Below are positions 35,356 through 47,063 of a DNA stretch of 64,000 nucleotides, one piece after another (the first letter of the stretch is position 1; each line of letters opens with the position of its first letter). The DNA comes from Ichthyophis bannanicus (taxonomy: Eukaryota > Chordata > Amphibia > Gymnophiona > Ichthyophiidae). Below the pieces are notes generated by a model that was not told the DNA's origin, did not search any database, and saw nothing but the letters and a program-made list of their open reading frames with translations. The stretch covers positions 899,093,309 to 899,157,308 of the forward strand of contig CM066035.1 of NCBI GenBank assembly GCA_033557465.1. The letters are read 5' to 3'. The translations under genes were made by a program, and so were the position numbers.

Positions 35356-35742
35356 AGTGGGCCCAATAGTCAAAAGATTTATGTTCCTTATTTTGAGAGT
35401 TATGCTCCTAAATTGGCCTCTTTGAAAATTCACTAGAGATTGGTGCCTAAAAATGTTCTTAAAATTTCTCTAAACTCCTAAATTTAGGAGCATAAAAAGT
35501 GGGTGGCAACGGGGCAGATTTCGGACAGGGAAAATAAGGTAGGAGCTTAGCAATGATTTTCAGTACTGGGCTCCTACATTAGGCTCATAAATCTAGGCCA
35601 GTGAATGGCAGCATGAGGGGGCATATTCAAAATGTCCTATTTTCAACCACACTTAGGAGCCTATATTCTCAGCTGAAAATTCATCCTAATTTAGAAGATT
35701 GTCTGCATAGAGAAGATATGTGACCCCTAAATAGTTATTTAT
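35356..35742. repeat. Unclassified repeat with inverted segments
   Basis: TTATGCTCCTAAATT at about 35408 is inverted as AATTTAGGAGCATAA near 35480, and similar words recur to 35700. It looks like a MITE-type remnant, but ends and class were not determined. Confidence 0.4.
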
Positions 35743-36235
35743 TTATTTGTTTGTTTTTATATACCACACTATTTCAAAAGCAGCATAGTTCAATCTGTTA
35801 ATAGATAGGCTATAAATATCAAACATCGCAGACAGTGCAGAATCCTGGAGGATCCTAGCTGGCAAAGATAACGAAGAGGACTGCTTGTTTTCAATTCTAA
35901 CTTGCTGCAAATGTCCACAAAGAAATGAACAAAACCACTCAAGCACACAACTTGAGATTCCCAGAAAATAAAGATGATACAAAATAATTTCATAATCCAC
36001 CATATAAAAGGGAGACAAAATATCCAAAAGGATTAGAGAATAGGCCATATCTTGGTCAAACCGTCTGAGAACAACATCGAAAGTTGAAATAAGTAGTGTC
36101 TCTGTGTGATATTTGGCACGAAAGCCAAACTAATAGTTGTCTGATATATTATTGGTGCGTATCAATAAAAAACTTACTAATTGAGTAAGCAATGGATTCT
36201 CAATAACTCTGGATAAAAATATCACTTCCATACCA
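35743..36235 (-). mobile_element. L2-type RT fragment
   Basis: A minus-strand open stretch reads VDYEIILYHLYFLGISSCVLEWFCSFL, then QQVRIENKQSSSLSLPARILQDSALSAMFDIY. This corresponds to the L2-clade RT blocks after AFDTVDH and at GVPQGS, here decayed. Upstream, 36060-36200 continues as QFGFRAKYHTETLL in antisense. No catalytic motif is intact. Confidence 0.7.
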
Positions 36236-37299
36236 GCTCTTCATGGATATGCACGGGGGGCAGGGCCGGATTTACCTTGAGTGAGGCCCTACGCCAACAA
36301 AAATTGTGGGCCCCCAGCAGGGGCGGCCCAAGGGGGGTGTGGACCTCATTTGCATAAGGGGCCTCATTTGCATAAATATTTGCATAATGTTACCATATAC
36401 TAACTTTTAGTAAACGTGCCTCTTAATGAGTGTATGGATAAAGAAAGACTAAAAGATTTCTACATTACTATAATCCAGTGCCAACTGCCAGACACATTAG
36501 GAACTACTACAAACACTGCCCATAGTAAACCCGCCGTATCCTAACAGCACTACCAGGACTCACAAAGCACCATACTCTACCAATCAAAAGGCAACACTGC
36601 AAATATTAAACCAATACATTTCAGAGAACAACAATACATGACCTACTGGGGAAAGAGAACAAGTGGCAATGTCAAATAGGAATTATAAACAGAACACCTC
36701 AGCTCAGTTACACATGCAGAACATAGACCATCACCAAACAAGTAATCACAATTTAGAAATAGGAAGACAATAATTAAACTGGGAATCCCAAAAGCCAAAC
36801 TTGGAATGTACAACACTGTAGAAATAAAACTATACATTAATTTGCTCTTGTACTAAACAAAGCGCAGACTTTAATGATGCACATTTACCAGAGCTGACAT
36901 ATTCCAATTAATAAATTCAAAATAAAGAGATATTTTTCTACCTTTTGTGCATTTTTTTCAGCTGCAATTGCTCCAGCCACTTTCTTCTGGTTTCTTCGTG
37001 TCTTCTGCTAACTCTCCATCGTCTGCTGTCCATTTGTCCTTTCTTCTCTCTTCTAGATTTTTTTCCATTCTCTCTCTACATCTGCTTTAACATACTAATC
37101 TTTCTCCTTTTGCTCTTTCCTCATTCCTATTTCATCCACTCAAATTTTACCCCTCCATCCTCAATCCCCACTTACTCTCCCAATACCCGGCCAATTGTAG
37201 ATTTTTTATCCCTCCCACACAAAATATTTTTCCCTTCTCCATTTTACTCTTCCAGCCCCATCCCATTCTAATCCTCCCCCAACATCAGCTCCCTTCTAG

Positions 37300-38365
37300 T
37301 TCCAGCCTCACCCAGCATCCATTCCCTTCTAGTCCCTGCATCAGCCCATTTCCAGTCCTAGTCATCCATCAGCCCATTTCCAGTCCTAGCAACCCCCCAA
37401 CCCAATACCAGTCCTAGCCCCCCCATCACCCCACTTACAGTCCTTAACCCCCCATCACCCCATTTTCAGTCCTTAACCCCCATCACCCCATTGTCAGTTT
37501 AAGCCCCCCCTATAACCCATTACCAGTCCTAACCCCCCATCAGCCCACTTCCAGTCCTAACCCCATCAACCCATTTCCAGTCAGCCCCCCATAGCCCATT
37601 GCCAGTCCTACCCCCCCCCCCCCATCAGCCCACAGCCCATTACCAGTCCTAACCCCATCATCCCACCTCCAGTTTTAACCCCCCAGCCCATTTCCAGTCC
37701 TAGCCCCCCATAGCCCATTACCAGACAACCCCCATCAGCACACAGCCCATTACCAGTCTTAACCCCCCCAAAGCCCATTACCAGTTCTAACCCCCCCAAC
37801 AGCCCATTACCAGTCCTAACCCCATCAGCCCACCTCCAGTCTTAACCCCCCAGCCCATTTCCAGTCCTAGCCCCCCCCATAGCCCATTACCAGACAGCCC
37901 CCATCAGCCCACAGCCCATTACCAGTCTTAACCCCCCCCCAAAGCCCATTGCCAGTTCTAAGCCCCCCCAACAGCCCACAGTCCATTACCAGTCCTAACC
38001 CCATCAGCCCACCTCTAGCCTTAACCCCCCTCCAGCCCAGCCCAGCCCAGCCCAGCCCATTTCCAGCCCCAGCCCCCCAATAGCCCATTACCAGCCCTAC
38101 CCCCCCCCAGTCCATTTCCAGCCCCAGCCCCCCCAATAGCCCATTACCAGTCCTACCCCCCCCATAGCCCCTTACCAGTCCTAACCCCCCCCATAGCCCA
38201 TTACCAGTCCTACCCCCCCATAGCCCCCTACCAGTCCTACCCCCCCCATAGCCCCTTACCAGTCCTACCCCCCCCATAGCCCCTTACCAGTCCTAACCCC
38301 CCCCCCCAAAGCCCATTACCAGTCCTAACCCCCCCCATAGCCCATTACCAGTCCTACCCCCCCCC
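37300..38365. repeat. C-rich minisatellite of copy A
   Basis: It is made of degenerate units of about 25-30 bp such as CCCATTACCAGTCCTAACC with C-runs of 4 to 14 between them. The minus strand carries matching G-runs, so G-quadruplex formation is possible. Open frames here (Gly/Met-rich on the minus strand) are artefacts of the repeat. Confidence 0.9.
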
Positions 38366-38401
38366 CCCGCCGAAAGTAAAATTTAATTAAAAAACAAAAA
38401 C

Positions 38402-38782
38402 GGGTGGCGGCCGCCGCGGGGGCCCCGCTGCGGCCGCAGGGGCCCCGTCTACAAGCTGGTCGGGTCCGGTCCGGTCGGTCGGGTCGGGTCTCTCTCCCTC
38501 CCTCGCTGCAGGCTGCAGGCAGCGAGAGACGCGAAGGGAGAGCGTCTCCTCGCGTCTGTGTTAAGCCGGCAGGGGCTGATGGGAAATCCCATCAGCCCCT
38601 GCGGACTTAACACAGACGCGAGGAGAAGCTCTATCTTCGCGTCTCTCGCAGCCTGCAGCCTGCAGCGAGGGAGGGAGGGAGGGAGAGAGACCCGACCGGA
38701 CCCGACCCGACTCGACTCGACCCGACCAGCTTGTAGACGGGGCCCCCGCGGCAGCAGAGGGGGCCCCGCGGCGGCAGCCACC
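38402..38782. repeat. Giant palindrome of copy A
   Basis: The two arms (about 184 and 197 bp) meet at GGGAAATCCC (38581-38590) with essentially no loop. They match closely: for example CTACAAGCTGGTCGGGTC on the left is the inverse of a stretch ending CAGCTTGTAG on the right. Differences are confined to a few short tandem-repeat length changes. A-rich and T-rich stretches extend the pairing outward on both sides. Confidence 0.93.
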
Positions 38783-38903
38783 AGGTTTTTTTTTTAATTG
38801 AGTTAAAAAAAAAAACTGGTTCTTTTTTTGTGGGCCCCTGCCGGCTGTGGGCCCTACGCCATGGCGTACATGGCGTATACGTAAATCCGGCCCTGACGGG
38901 GGG

Positions 38904-39200
38904 AGAGCCTCTTTCGATTGAAAGGAAGTTCTGCTACGAGGAGACATGGGATGAGGGTGTAAGGGGATAGATTCAGGAGTGATATGTGGAAATATTTCTT
39001 TACGGAAAGAGTGGTGGATCTGTGGAATAGTCTCCCAGTGGAGGTGGTAGAGATGAGGACAGTATCTGAATTCAAAAAAGCATGGGACAAACACAGAGGA
39101 TCTCTAAAGGTAAAAAGGGAACTGTTGTAGTTGTTGATATGGAAGGACAGACTAGATAGACCATGTGGTCTTTTTCTGCCATCATTTTTCTGTTTCTTTG
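38904..39200 (+). mobile_element. CR1 3' end fragment
   Basis: GAGAGCCTCTTTCGATTGAA and onward match the CR1 C-terminal coding end and 3' UTR at 31143-31446, including GACAGACTAGATAGACCATG. The 25 bp just left of copy A (36236-36260) may be the start of the same fragment, which would mean copy A inserted into it. Confidence 0.85.
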
Positions 39201-40484
39201 TTTACTTGTGAAATGTTTGGGGATTAGTTTAGAAACCTAAGTCTTAAGCTCCACTTGGAAAATTTGCCATTTGCACATGGTAATGGCAATTTCAGAAAGA
39301 GCTCAATTTGTACGTGGATTTCCATACTATGTAGACATTGCAAGGTGGTATGTCAGGGGCTTGCTTAGAGCATGGCCCGGGTGGGTCAAGAATCTACACA
39401 TCTATTCCCCATTCCGTGCAGGAAATGCATGTGTAAGACCAAAATTGTCCACATCGGGCTTTACCTTGCAAGTATAGTTTTTTTTTAAAGTGTTCATTTT
39501 GACCAGCCCTTTATAAGAGGGATTAAGGAGGTTACCCTTCTCAATCCCCCGTTCTTTATTTCCCATTTCAAATTGAAATGACTTGAAAGATAACAGCCTC
39601 TATAATTAATTGGCAGCATTTAAACATACGGGTTTTCAAAATGCGAACTGCTATGTGCAAGTTACACCTGTAAATTCAAACATCTCAGCACGTTCACATG
39701 TGATTTGCGGAGTTTCTTCTGTCGATTTTTCTGTAGCTTTGAAAAATGGTTCCTCGGGCTCCACGTGGATTCCTGTATTTTCCTTATGCGTATTTTAGAA
39801 AAGGCTCCACATTTGACAGAGCCTTTTATAAAATACTACTGGAACTGTGCATATCCCGACCTTGATATCTCAATTCCAGTCTTCACATATTAAAATTTGC
39901 CTTCTCGTGCATAAAACGATGGAGTCTGCAGACACACTCTCAAGAGACGGCCGAGTGACTGCGTGCACAACTGAGCAAAGGGAAGGAATTTGGCAGGGCT
40001 GGCTGAACGGGTTGTAGCACTATGAGCCAACTTTTGCTTTTTCGCCTCCCCCCCTGCACTTGGGTCCGATCTTGCAATGCAAGCTGCACAAACAGAGGTA
40101 AAGTTTCAGCCCACTGGCTTGTTAAATGTCACCCTCCCATTTAACTTAATGTTTATTCTGTGTCACTACCCATATAGATCGTGTGTTGAATATACAGAGA
40201 CTGATGGCGTGCTCATTGTATTATCTGTTTAGACTAAGCCTAACATTCCTAAACTAAACATGTTACTTACCTGAAAAGTGGCTGAATATTGTCACTATCT
40301 GGATAATTTTCTGGCCTACCATTGCTCCTCTCCTAACATGTCCTGCAAGTAAACCGATAATATTTGGCCATTCTGCAATTTAAAAGCCTGATATTATCTG
40401 CATATATTTTGAAAATACATGATTAAGCTAATTATGCATTTGCCAGCGAATGCCTAATTGCCTTTGAATATCACTTTGATAGGG
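39201..40484. other. Intergenic, nothing recognised
   Basis: Short chance open frames only. Part of 40260-40440 has words (TGGCTGAATATTGTCACTAT) like the unclassified repeat at 54840-55230. Confidence 0.4.
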
Positions 40485-42700
40485 CATAATTATTCATTCA
40501 TAATTATTCATTCACAAGAATGACTGTGACAAAAGCAAGATGGTACACCCCATTCCTACGGAAGCTAAAGACTCAACTCATAAGAACCGAAAGAAAATGG
40601 ACAAAGACCAGAAAGGAAGCGGACAAAGCAAAATACATAAGCAACCTTGACACATACCACATAGAAACTGATAAAGCAAAAAGAATCTACCATTCAAAAA
40701 TTATACATACCTCACTAAACAAACCACGCGAGCTCTTCGAGATAGTCAAGAAGCTAACAAAAGCACCCAGCCACTCCGATCAGCTACCGAACATCCCACC
40801 TGAACTACTAGCATGCCAATACAAACAGCTCCAACTACCAAGCAAACCACAACAGAATGCAACATCAGCAACCTACCATGCCACCAAAGTCACAGATTGG
40901 AGCACATTCGAAACAATCACAACAGAACAAATAGAATCCACTATCTCCTGCCTAAACACCACCACCTCTCCACTAGATCCCTGCCCTGCAGAGTGGATAA
41001 AGAAATCCAAAGAAGACATAAGCACACCCCTAACCCACATTGTCAATGAATCCCTCAAGCAAGGACACATACCAGACATCCTCAAGACCTCTATCATCCG
41101 TCCAACCCTAAAAAAAACCAACCTAGACCCACTCGACCCAGCCTCTTTTAGACCAATAGCAAGTCTCCCATTCACCACCAAAATTATGAAGAATATAATT
41201 TAACGACAACTCCAAGACCACCTAGATACCAACAACATATTGGACCCGCAACAACATGGATTCTGCCCATACCATGGAGTTGAAACCCTCATGATGACGC
41301 TACTGAACACCCTTATCAAAGGAATACAGACCAAACACTTTGGATATGCCATGCTCTTCCTAGACATATCCGCAGCCTTTGACACCATCTTCCATAGCAT
41401 TCTCCTACACAGACTCCAGGAAATAGGCATTAAGGACACCGTACTACAATGGTTCCGCTCCTACCTGACAAACAGGCAACAACTGATCCGCACAAACACA
41501 GCAACCTCCCCCCCCCCCTTTCAACAACATCAAGGAGTACAACAGGGTTCCACACTATCTGCCATGCTCTTCAATATCTATCTACTCTGCTCGATCATAC
41601 GTGAGCATAACATCAACTACCATATATACGCAGATGACATAATGCTCTATAGACCAATCACAACCACCAACCCAACAAATGACCACCTGTCAGACTGCTT
41701 CATTGAGGTCTCCGACTGGCTACAAAGGAACAATCTATCCATCAACATCAACAAAACTGAAGCCCTCATAGTAACAAACTTCACCCCACCATCACAACTC
41801 ATATTGGGAACCACCCAAATAAAGATTCAACCCCACATAAAATATCTGGGAATCACTATAGACCAAGCACTCACATTTATTCCACAGATTAAAAAGACTA
41901 CCAGGACAATATTCCACAAAGCAAAAATGATACAATGGCTCAGACCACTCATTAATCCACAGGACTTCAGAACTGTTATGCAGGCTATGACGCTCCCCCA
42001 CCTGGACTACTGCAACATAATCTATCACGGACTTCCTGTGACCCACACCAACCAACTATGGACTGCCCTGAACACCACCGCAAGAATCATCTGGAATGCA
42101 AAAAAACACGATCACATCACCCCAGTCCTGAGGGAATTACACATACTGCCACTCGAAGCAAGGATCAAATATAAAGCTGCCCTGCTTATCCTCAAAGCCC
42201 TCTGTCAAACACAGATTTCCCACCTCTGCTCCCTACTACCCCAGCCCACCCACAACAGACCAACCCAACAGACCGCCAACAACATCCTTAGCATCCCCTA
42301 TGAACGAACAAAATATAATCAACGAACCTGCAAAAGAGCTTTCGAACTATACGTACCCTCCCTCTGGAACTCATTACCGAGCCAAATCAGAAACAACTAA
42401 AAAACATCCTCTTTCATGAATACCTTGGACCAGAAACAGACAACCTTCACTGACAACCCACAGTCCTTCTGCCAAATCCCCAAAATACCCTATAAGAGAC
42501 TCTTGTCTACTGTCTAAGTCTTTACTATCTGTTCGGATCATCAATGTTGGCCCCCCGGTGATGGCTCTCCCCCCCCCCCCTCTCTATAATGATCACTGTC
42601 CACCCCCCCCCCCTCTTTGTTAAACCGCTTTGACCCGGTGAAAAGCGGTATATAAATGCAATTAAATAAATAAAATAAAATAAATAAATAAATATGGAAC
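40485..42700 (+). mobile_element. L2-clade LINE, 5'-truncated, little decayed
   Basis: The element starts within the region before the RT and ends with GAAAAGCGGTATATAAATGC followed by AATAA repeats, the L2-type end. A single in-frame stop interrupts the coding part. The composition is unusual (A/C-rich, few CG or G runs on this strand). It has the same overall plan as the copy at 18236-20340 but belongs to a clearly different subfamily. Confidence 0.9.
40520..42400 (+). pseudogene. L2-clade RT protein with one stop codon
   Basis: Two frames, 40520-41203 (frame 2) and 41240-42400 (also frame 2), are separated by a TAA at about 41201-41203 and otherwise continue in one frame. Blocks in order: RT fingers LDPCPAEWIKK and RPTLKKTNLDPLDPASFRPIASLP; then QHGFCPYHGVETL; LFLDISAAFDTIFH with the first catalytic aspartate; GVQQGSTLSAMLF; YHIYADDIMLY with the catalytic YADD intact; LDYCNIIYHGLP; and LHILPLEARIKYKAALL. 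The final VPSLWNSLPSQIRNN is the usual C-terminal block. The endonuclease is absent because of 5' truncation. Confidence 0.9.
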
Positions 42701-43454
42701 TCTCCCAGACTCACCAATAAAACTCTCAAAACAGATGCAGAGCAGCACTAGAGTGTTTCATTTTACATCTCAACATACAAAAAAATTATATTCAAATTCT
42801 AGCCTCACATCAACAAAACCACCACTAACTCCCTCCACAGCTAGATATTGTGCATCATAACACAAAACCCTGCAAATGATTAGTCAACCAGCATCAAGGA
42901 CTCAAATTGTACCAATGGAAAATCAGCACTGCAAATATCCTAGAACACCAGTAACTCCCAGTTGGAAAAGAGAACAAGCTGAACTACTACAGATCCCTAA
43001 AGAGAACCTGCATATTAACAGAATCCCATTCAGAAGTTGGGACATCATGAAAAGATAAGTGCTTTTTGATTTGAAAGGCATTAGATGCACGACATGTTGC
43101 CTGTTGTTGTTTTTTTTTTTATATCACAGTTAAGTCATGCAAGAGATTGCAAGAGAAGGACAGTATAATTTGACAAACTTTGATTACATACAAATTGGAA
43201 GTGGTGAATACATGAATTGAAAAGAATGAATGTACAAACTGGGAAAAAAAGTGATGGAAGGAGTGTTTCTGAGCCATTGGGTTTTGGTTTGAGCATATAT
43301 AGCGTGTGCTAGCTCTCCCATCTCATTGGGGTCTGAGGCTCTTTTCTCTTTCCTCGTTTATTTGTATACATGTTTTCTTATGTCCATGCATCACATGTGC
43401 TTATGTGTGTATTGGTGGAGTGATATCTTTTCTGGATTTGTCATAATAAATTAT
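42701..43454. other. Intergenic, with a diverged relative of the copy A/B interior
   Basis: From about 42885 to 43060, words such as GCACTGCAAATAT and AAAGAGAACAAG occur in the same order as in the interior of copies A and B (36595-36690, 44640-44740), suggesting an old related fragment. The rest shows nothing recognisable. Confidence 0.4.
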
Positions 43455-45359
43455 CCCAAATCCCAGCTGAACCCATCACCTCAATTGGAATCATAAGAGC
43501 TCTGCTAGACATGATTCAAACAAAGACCTTTCTTCCACAAGAATAACCACTCTGATTTCCATTATGAAATACATGCAAATGCGTCAGCACACATCAATCT
43601 GGAACATGTTGAAGATGCTGGGCCACATTGCTTAACAGTACAGGTAACACCCTGGGCAGATCTCAAGATGAGACATACTCAATGGACCTTGAGCATGCAG
43701 TGGACTCAGGCCAGTCAGAAGCTCCAGGATGAAGTCTTAGTCGCCATTCCACTGAAGAAATTACTTTTGTGGTGGATGATTCAAGATATACTGCCATTCA
43801 GACTCCCATTTCAGATGCCTCCATTTCAAATTGGCCTCACAACAGGCCCGTCCAAGCTGGACTATGTAGCCCATATAGATGGACTTCACAGAGTTGTGAT
43901 CCACCCAAGAAAGTCTTCATCAGATAAATTTCCTGGAATTGAGATCAGTCTGGAATGCTCTGAGGGTTTTCAGGGATCAGTTGACCAACAAAATAATCTT
44001 CATTCAGACTGACAACCAAGTTGCCATGTATTACATTAAAAAGAAGGAAGGGAGACCACGTGATGTGGTGAGCTTAGGTGGACGCTCTCCGCTTGAGCTC
44101 CGGGCTTCCGATCCCATACCGGTTAATTGAGCCGTTTTCCGGAGGCGTCGACCCTGCGGAATCATCCCCCCGCATCACAGAACTCTTCCTCTGCAGTTCT
44201 ATTCTGGTTGAGCTGGAGTATGGCAACGGCGGCTAAAACCAATCGGAGAGACAGAGAGCGGGGCCTGGGGCAGCAGAAAATGGCTGACTCACCCCCGAAG
44301 AGCGGCCCATCATCCTCCGCGGCCGCCGGGCAGGGGCGGCCCAAGGGGGGTGCGGGGCCATGTGCGGAGACTCGGTGCGGGGCCTCATTTGCATAAGTGG
44401 CCTTATTTGCATACATATTTGCATAATGTTACCAAACACTAACTTTTAGTAAACATGTCTCTTAATGAGTGTATGGATAAAGAAAGACTAAAAGATTTCT
44501 ACATTACTATAATCCAGTGCCAACCGCCAGGCACATTAGGAACTACTACAAACGCTGCCCATTTAGAACCCATAGCAAACCCGCTGTATCCTGACAGCAT
44601 TACCAGGACTCACAAAGCACCAGACCCTACTTATCAAAAGGAAACACTGCAAATATTAAACCAGTACATTTCAGAGAATACTGGGGAAAGAGAACAAGTG
44701 GCAATGTCAAATAGGAATTACATAAACAGAATACCTCAGCTCAGTTACACATGCAGAACATAGACCATCACCAAACAAGGAATCGCAATTTAGAAACAGG
44801 AAGGCAATAATTAAACTGGGAACCCCAAAAGCCAAACTTGGAATGTACAACAACACTGTAGAAATAAAACTATAAATCAATTTCCTCTTGTACCAAACAA
44901 AGCGCAGACGTTAATGATGCACATTTCCCAGAGCTTTCATATTCCAGTTAATAAATTCAAAATAAAGAGATATTTCTACCTTTTGTGCATTTTTTTTCAG
45001 TTGCAATTGCTCCAGCCACTTTCTTCTGGTTTCTTCATGTTTTCTGCTAACTCTCCATCGTCTGCTGTCCATTTGTCCTTTCTTCTCTCTTCTAGTTTTC
45101 TTTCCATCCTCTCTCTCTACATCTGCTTTAACATACTAATCTTTCTCCTTTTGCTCTTTCCTCATTCTTCTTTCATCCACACAAATTTTACCCCTCCATC
45201 CTCAATCCCCACTTACTCTCCCAATACCCGGCCAATTGTAGATTTTTCATTCCTCCCACACAAAATATTTTTCCCCTCTCCATTTTACTCTCCCAGCCCC
45301 ATCCCATTCTAATCCTCCCCCAACATCAGCTCCCTTCTAGTTCCAGTCTCACCCAGCAT

Positions 45360-46650
45360 CCATTCCCTTCTAGTCCCTGCATCAGCCCATTTCCAGTCCT
45401 AGGCCCCCATCAACCCATTTCCAGTCCTAGCTACCCCATCCATTTTCAGTCTGAGTCCCTTCATCAGCTCATTTCCAATCCTAGCCCCCCATCAGCCCAT
45501 TTCTAGTCATTTCCTAGCCCCACCATCAGCCCATGTCAAATCCTAGCTCCCCTCCACTCAGCCAAATTCCAGTCCAAGCCCCCCCATGAGCCTACTTCCA
45601 GTTCTAGCCCCTCCATGAGTCCATTTCAATTCAAGCCCCCACCACAGCCCATTTCCAATCTTAGCTCCCCCCAACAGCCCATTTCCAGTCCTATCCTAGC
45701 TGCTCCATCAGCCCATTTTCAGTCCTAGCTCCCTTCCCTCACAGCCCATTTCCATTCCAAGCTCCCTCCCCATCAGCTATTTGCAGTTCAAGCCTCCCCG
45801 TCCACTCAGTCCATTTCCAGTCATAGCAATCCCCCAACCCATTACCAGTCCTAGCCCCCCATCAACCCATTTTCAGTTTAAGCCCCCCCTATAACCCATT
45901 ACCAGTCCTAACCCCCCCATCAGCCCACTTCCAGTCAGCCCCCCATAGCCCATTGCCAGTCCTAACCCCCCCCCATCAGCCCACAGCCCATTACGAGTCC
46001 TAACCACATCAGCCCACCTCAAGTCCTAACCCCTCCCCATCAGCCCATTTCCTGTCCTAGCGCCCCCATAGCCCATTAGCAGTCCTAACCCCCCCATAGC
46101 CCATTATCAATCCTAACCCCCCCTCACCCTAATTCCAGACAGCCCCATCAGCCCACAGCCCATTACCAGTCTTAACCACCCCCCCCCAGCCCATTTCCAG
46201 TCCTAACCCCCCATCACCCCATTTCCAGTCTGCCTCCATCACCCCCAGCCCATTTCTAGTCCTAACCCCCCCATCACCCCATTTCCAGTCCTAACCCCCC
46301 CATCACCCCATTTCCAGACAGCCTCCATCAGCCCCCAGCCCATTACCAGTCTCAACCCCCCCCAGCCCATTTCCAGTCCTACCCCCCCAGACCATTTCCA
46401 TACATAACCCCCCTCACCCCATTTCCAGACAGCCTCCATCAGCCCCCAGCCCATTACCAGTCTTAACCCCCCCCCCAGCCCATTTCCAGTCCTACCCCCC
46501 AGACCATTTCCAGTCAGCCTCCATCAGCCCCAGCCCATTTCTAGTCCTAACACCCCCCCCCAGCCCATTTCCAGTCCTAACTAACACCCCATCACCCCAT
46601 TTCCAGACAGCCTCCATCAGCCCCCCAGCCCATTACCAGTCTTAACCCCC
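45360..46650. repeat. C-rich minisatellite of copy B
   Basis: It has the same unit type as in copy A (CCCATTTCCAGTCCTA and similar with C-runs), but more units read CATTTCCAG and the spacing differs. This indicates independent expansion and contraction in the two copies. The minus strand is G-run rich. Confidence 0.9.
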
Positions 46651-46675
46651 CTCCCCTTCCCTTCCGGCAAATTTA

Positions 46676-47063
46676 AAAAAAAAAACCTGGCTCTAGCTGC
46701 TGCCGCTGCCGCGTCCGTCGCAGCAGCGGCAGAATGGAGTGTCCCGCGGGGCCCCCTCTCCTCGTTGAGCCCTCTGCAAGGGCTTTCAGATTCGCGAAGG
46801 GAGAGTGCTCCCTCGCGTCTCTGTAAAGCCCGCAGGGGCTAATGGGAAATTTCCCATCAGCCCCTCGCGTCTAAAGGGGCAGATGGGAAATTTCCCATTA
46901 GCCCCTGCGGGCTTTACAGAGACGCGAGGGAGCACTCTCCCTTCGCGAATCTGAAAGCCCTTGCAGAGGTCTCAACGAGGAGAAGGGGCCCCGCGGGACA
47001 TTCCATTCTGCCGCTGCTGCGACGGACGCGGCAGCGGCAGCAGCCAGAGACAGGTTTTTTTTT
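46676..47063. repeat. Giant palindrome of copy B
   Basis: Arms of about 190 bp are separated by a loop of about 8-10 bp at 46866-46873. The left arm start AAAAACCTGGCTCTAGCTGC is the inverse of the right arm end, and the match holds through CGCGTCCGTCGCAGCAGC with few changes. The central 80 bp of each arm (AAGGGAGAGTGCTCCCTCGC and onward) resembles copy A, but the outer arms do not. Confidence 0.93.

Larger units (their letters stand above)
36261..38895. mobile_element. hAT-bounded non-autonomous element, copy A
   Basis: The ends are CAGGGCCGGATTTAC at 36261 and its inverse GTAAATCCGGCCCTG ending at 38895. A perfect 8-bp duplication ACGGGGGG lies at 36253-36260 and 38896-38903. The 2635-bp interior contains, in order, an AT-rich part, a C-rich minisatellite (about 37300-38365) and a giant palindrome (about 38402-38782). 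No transposase is encoded, and the only open frames are repeat by-products. A second terminus-like sequence CAGGGGCGGCCCAAGG occurs 57 bp in (36318) and is identical to the true left end of copy B. It is inserted at or in a CR1 3' fragment. Confidence 0.85.

Noticed and set aside
37867..38277. 136-codon minus-strand open frame rich in Gly, Met and Leu
   Set aside because: It is a by-product of the C-rich minisatellite; the same frame style appears wherever the repeat unit is a multiple of three.
38449..39094. Minus-strand open frames in the palindrome of copy A
   Set aside because: Both arms give mirror-image frames because the sequence is palindromic, and one runs on into an antisense CR1 tail.
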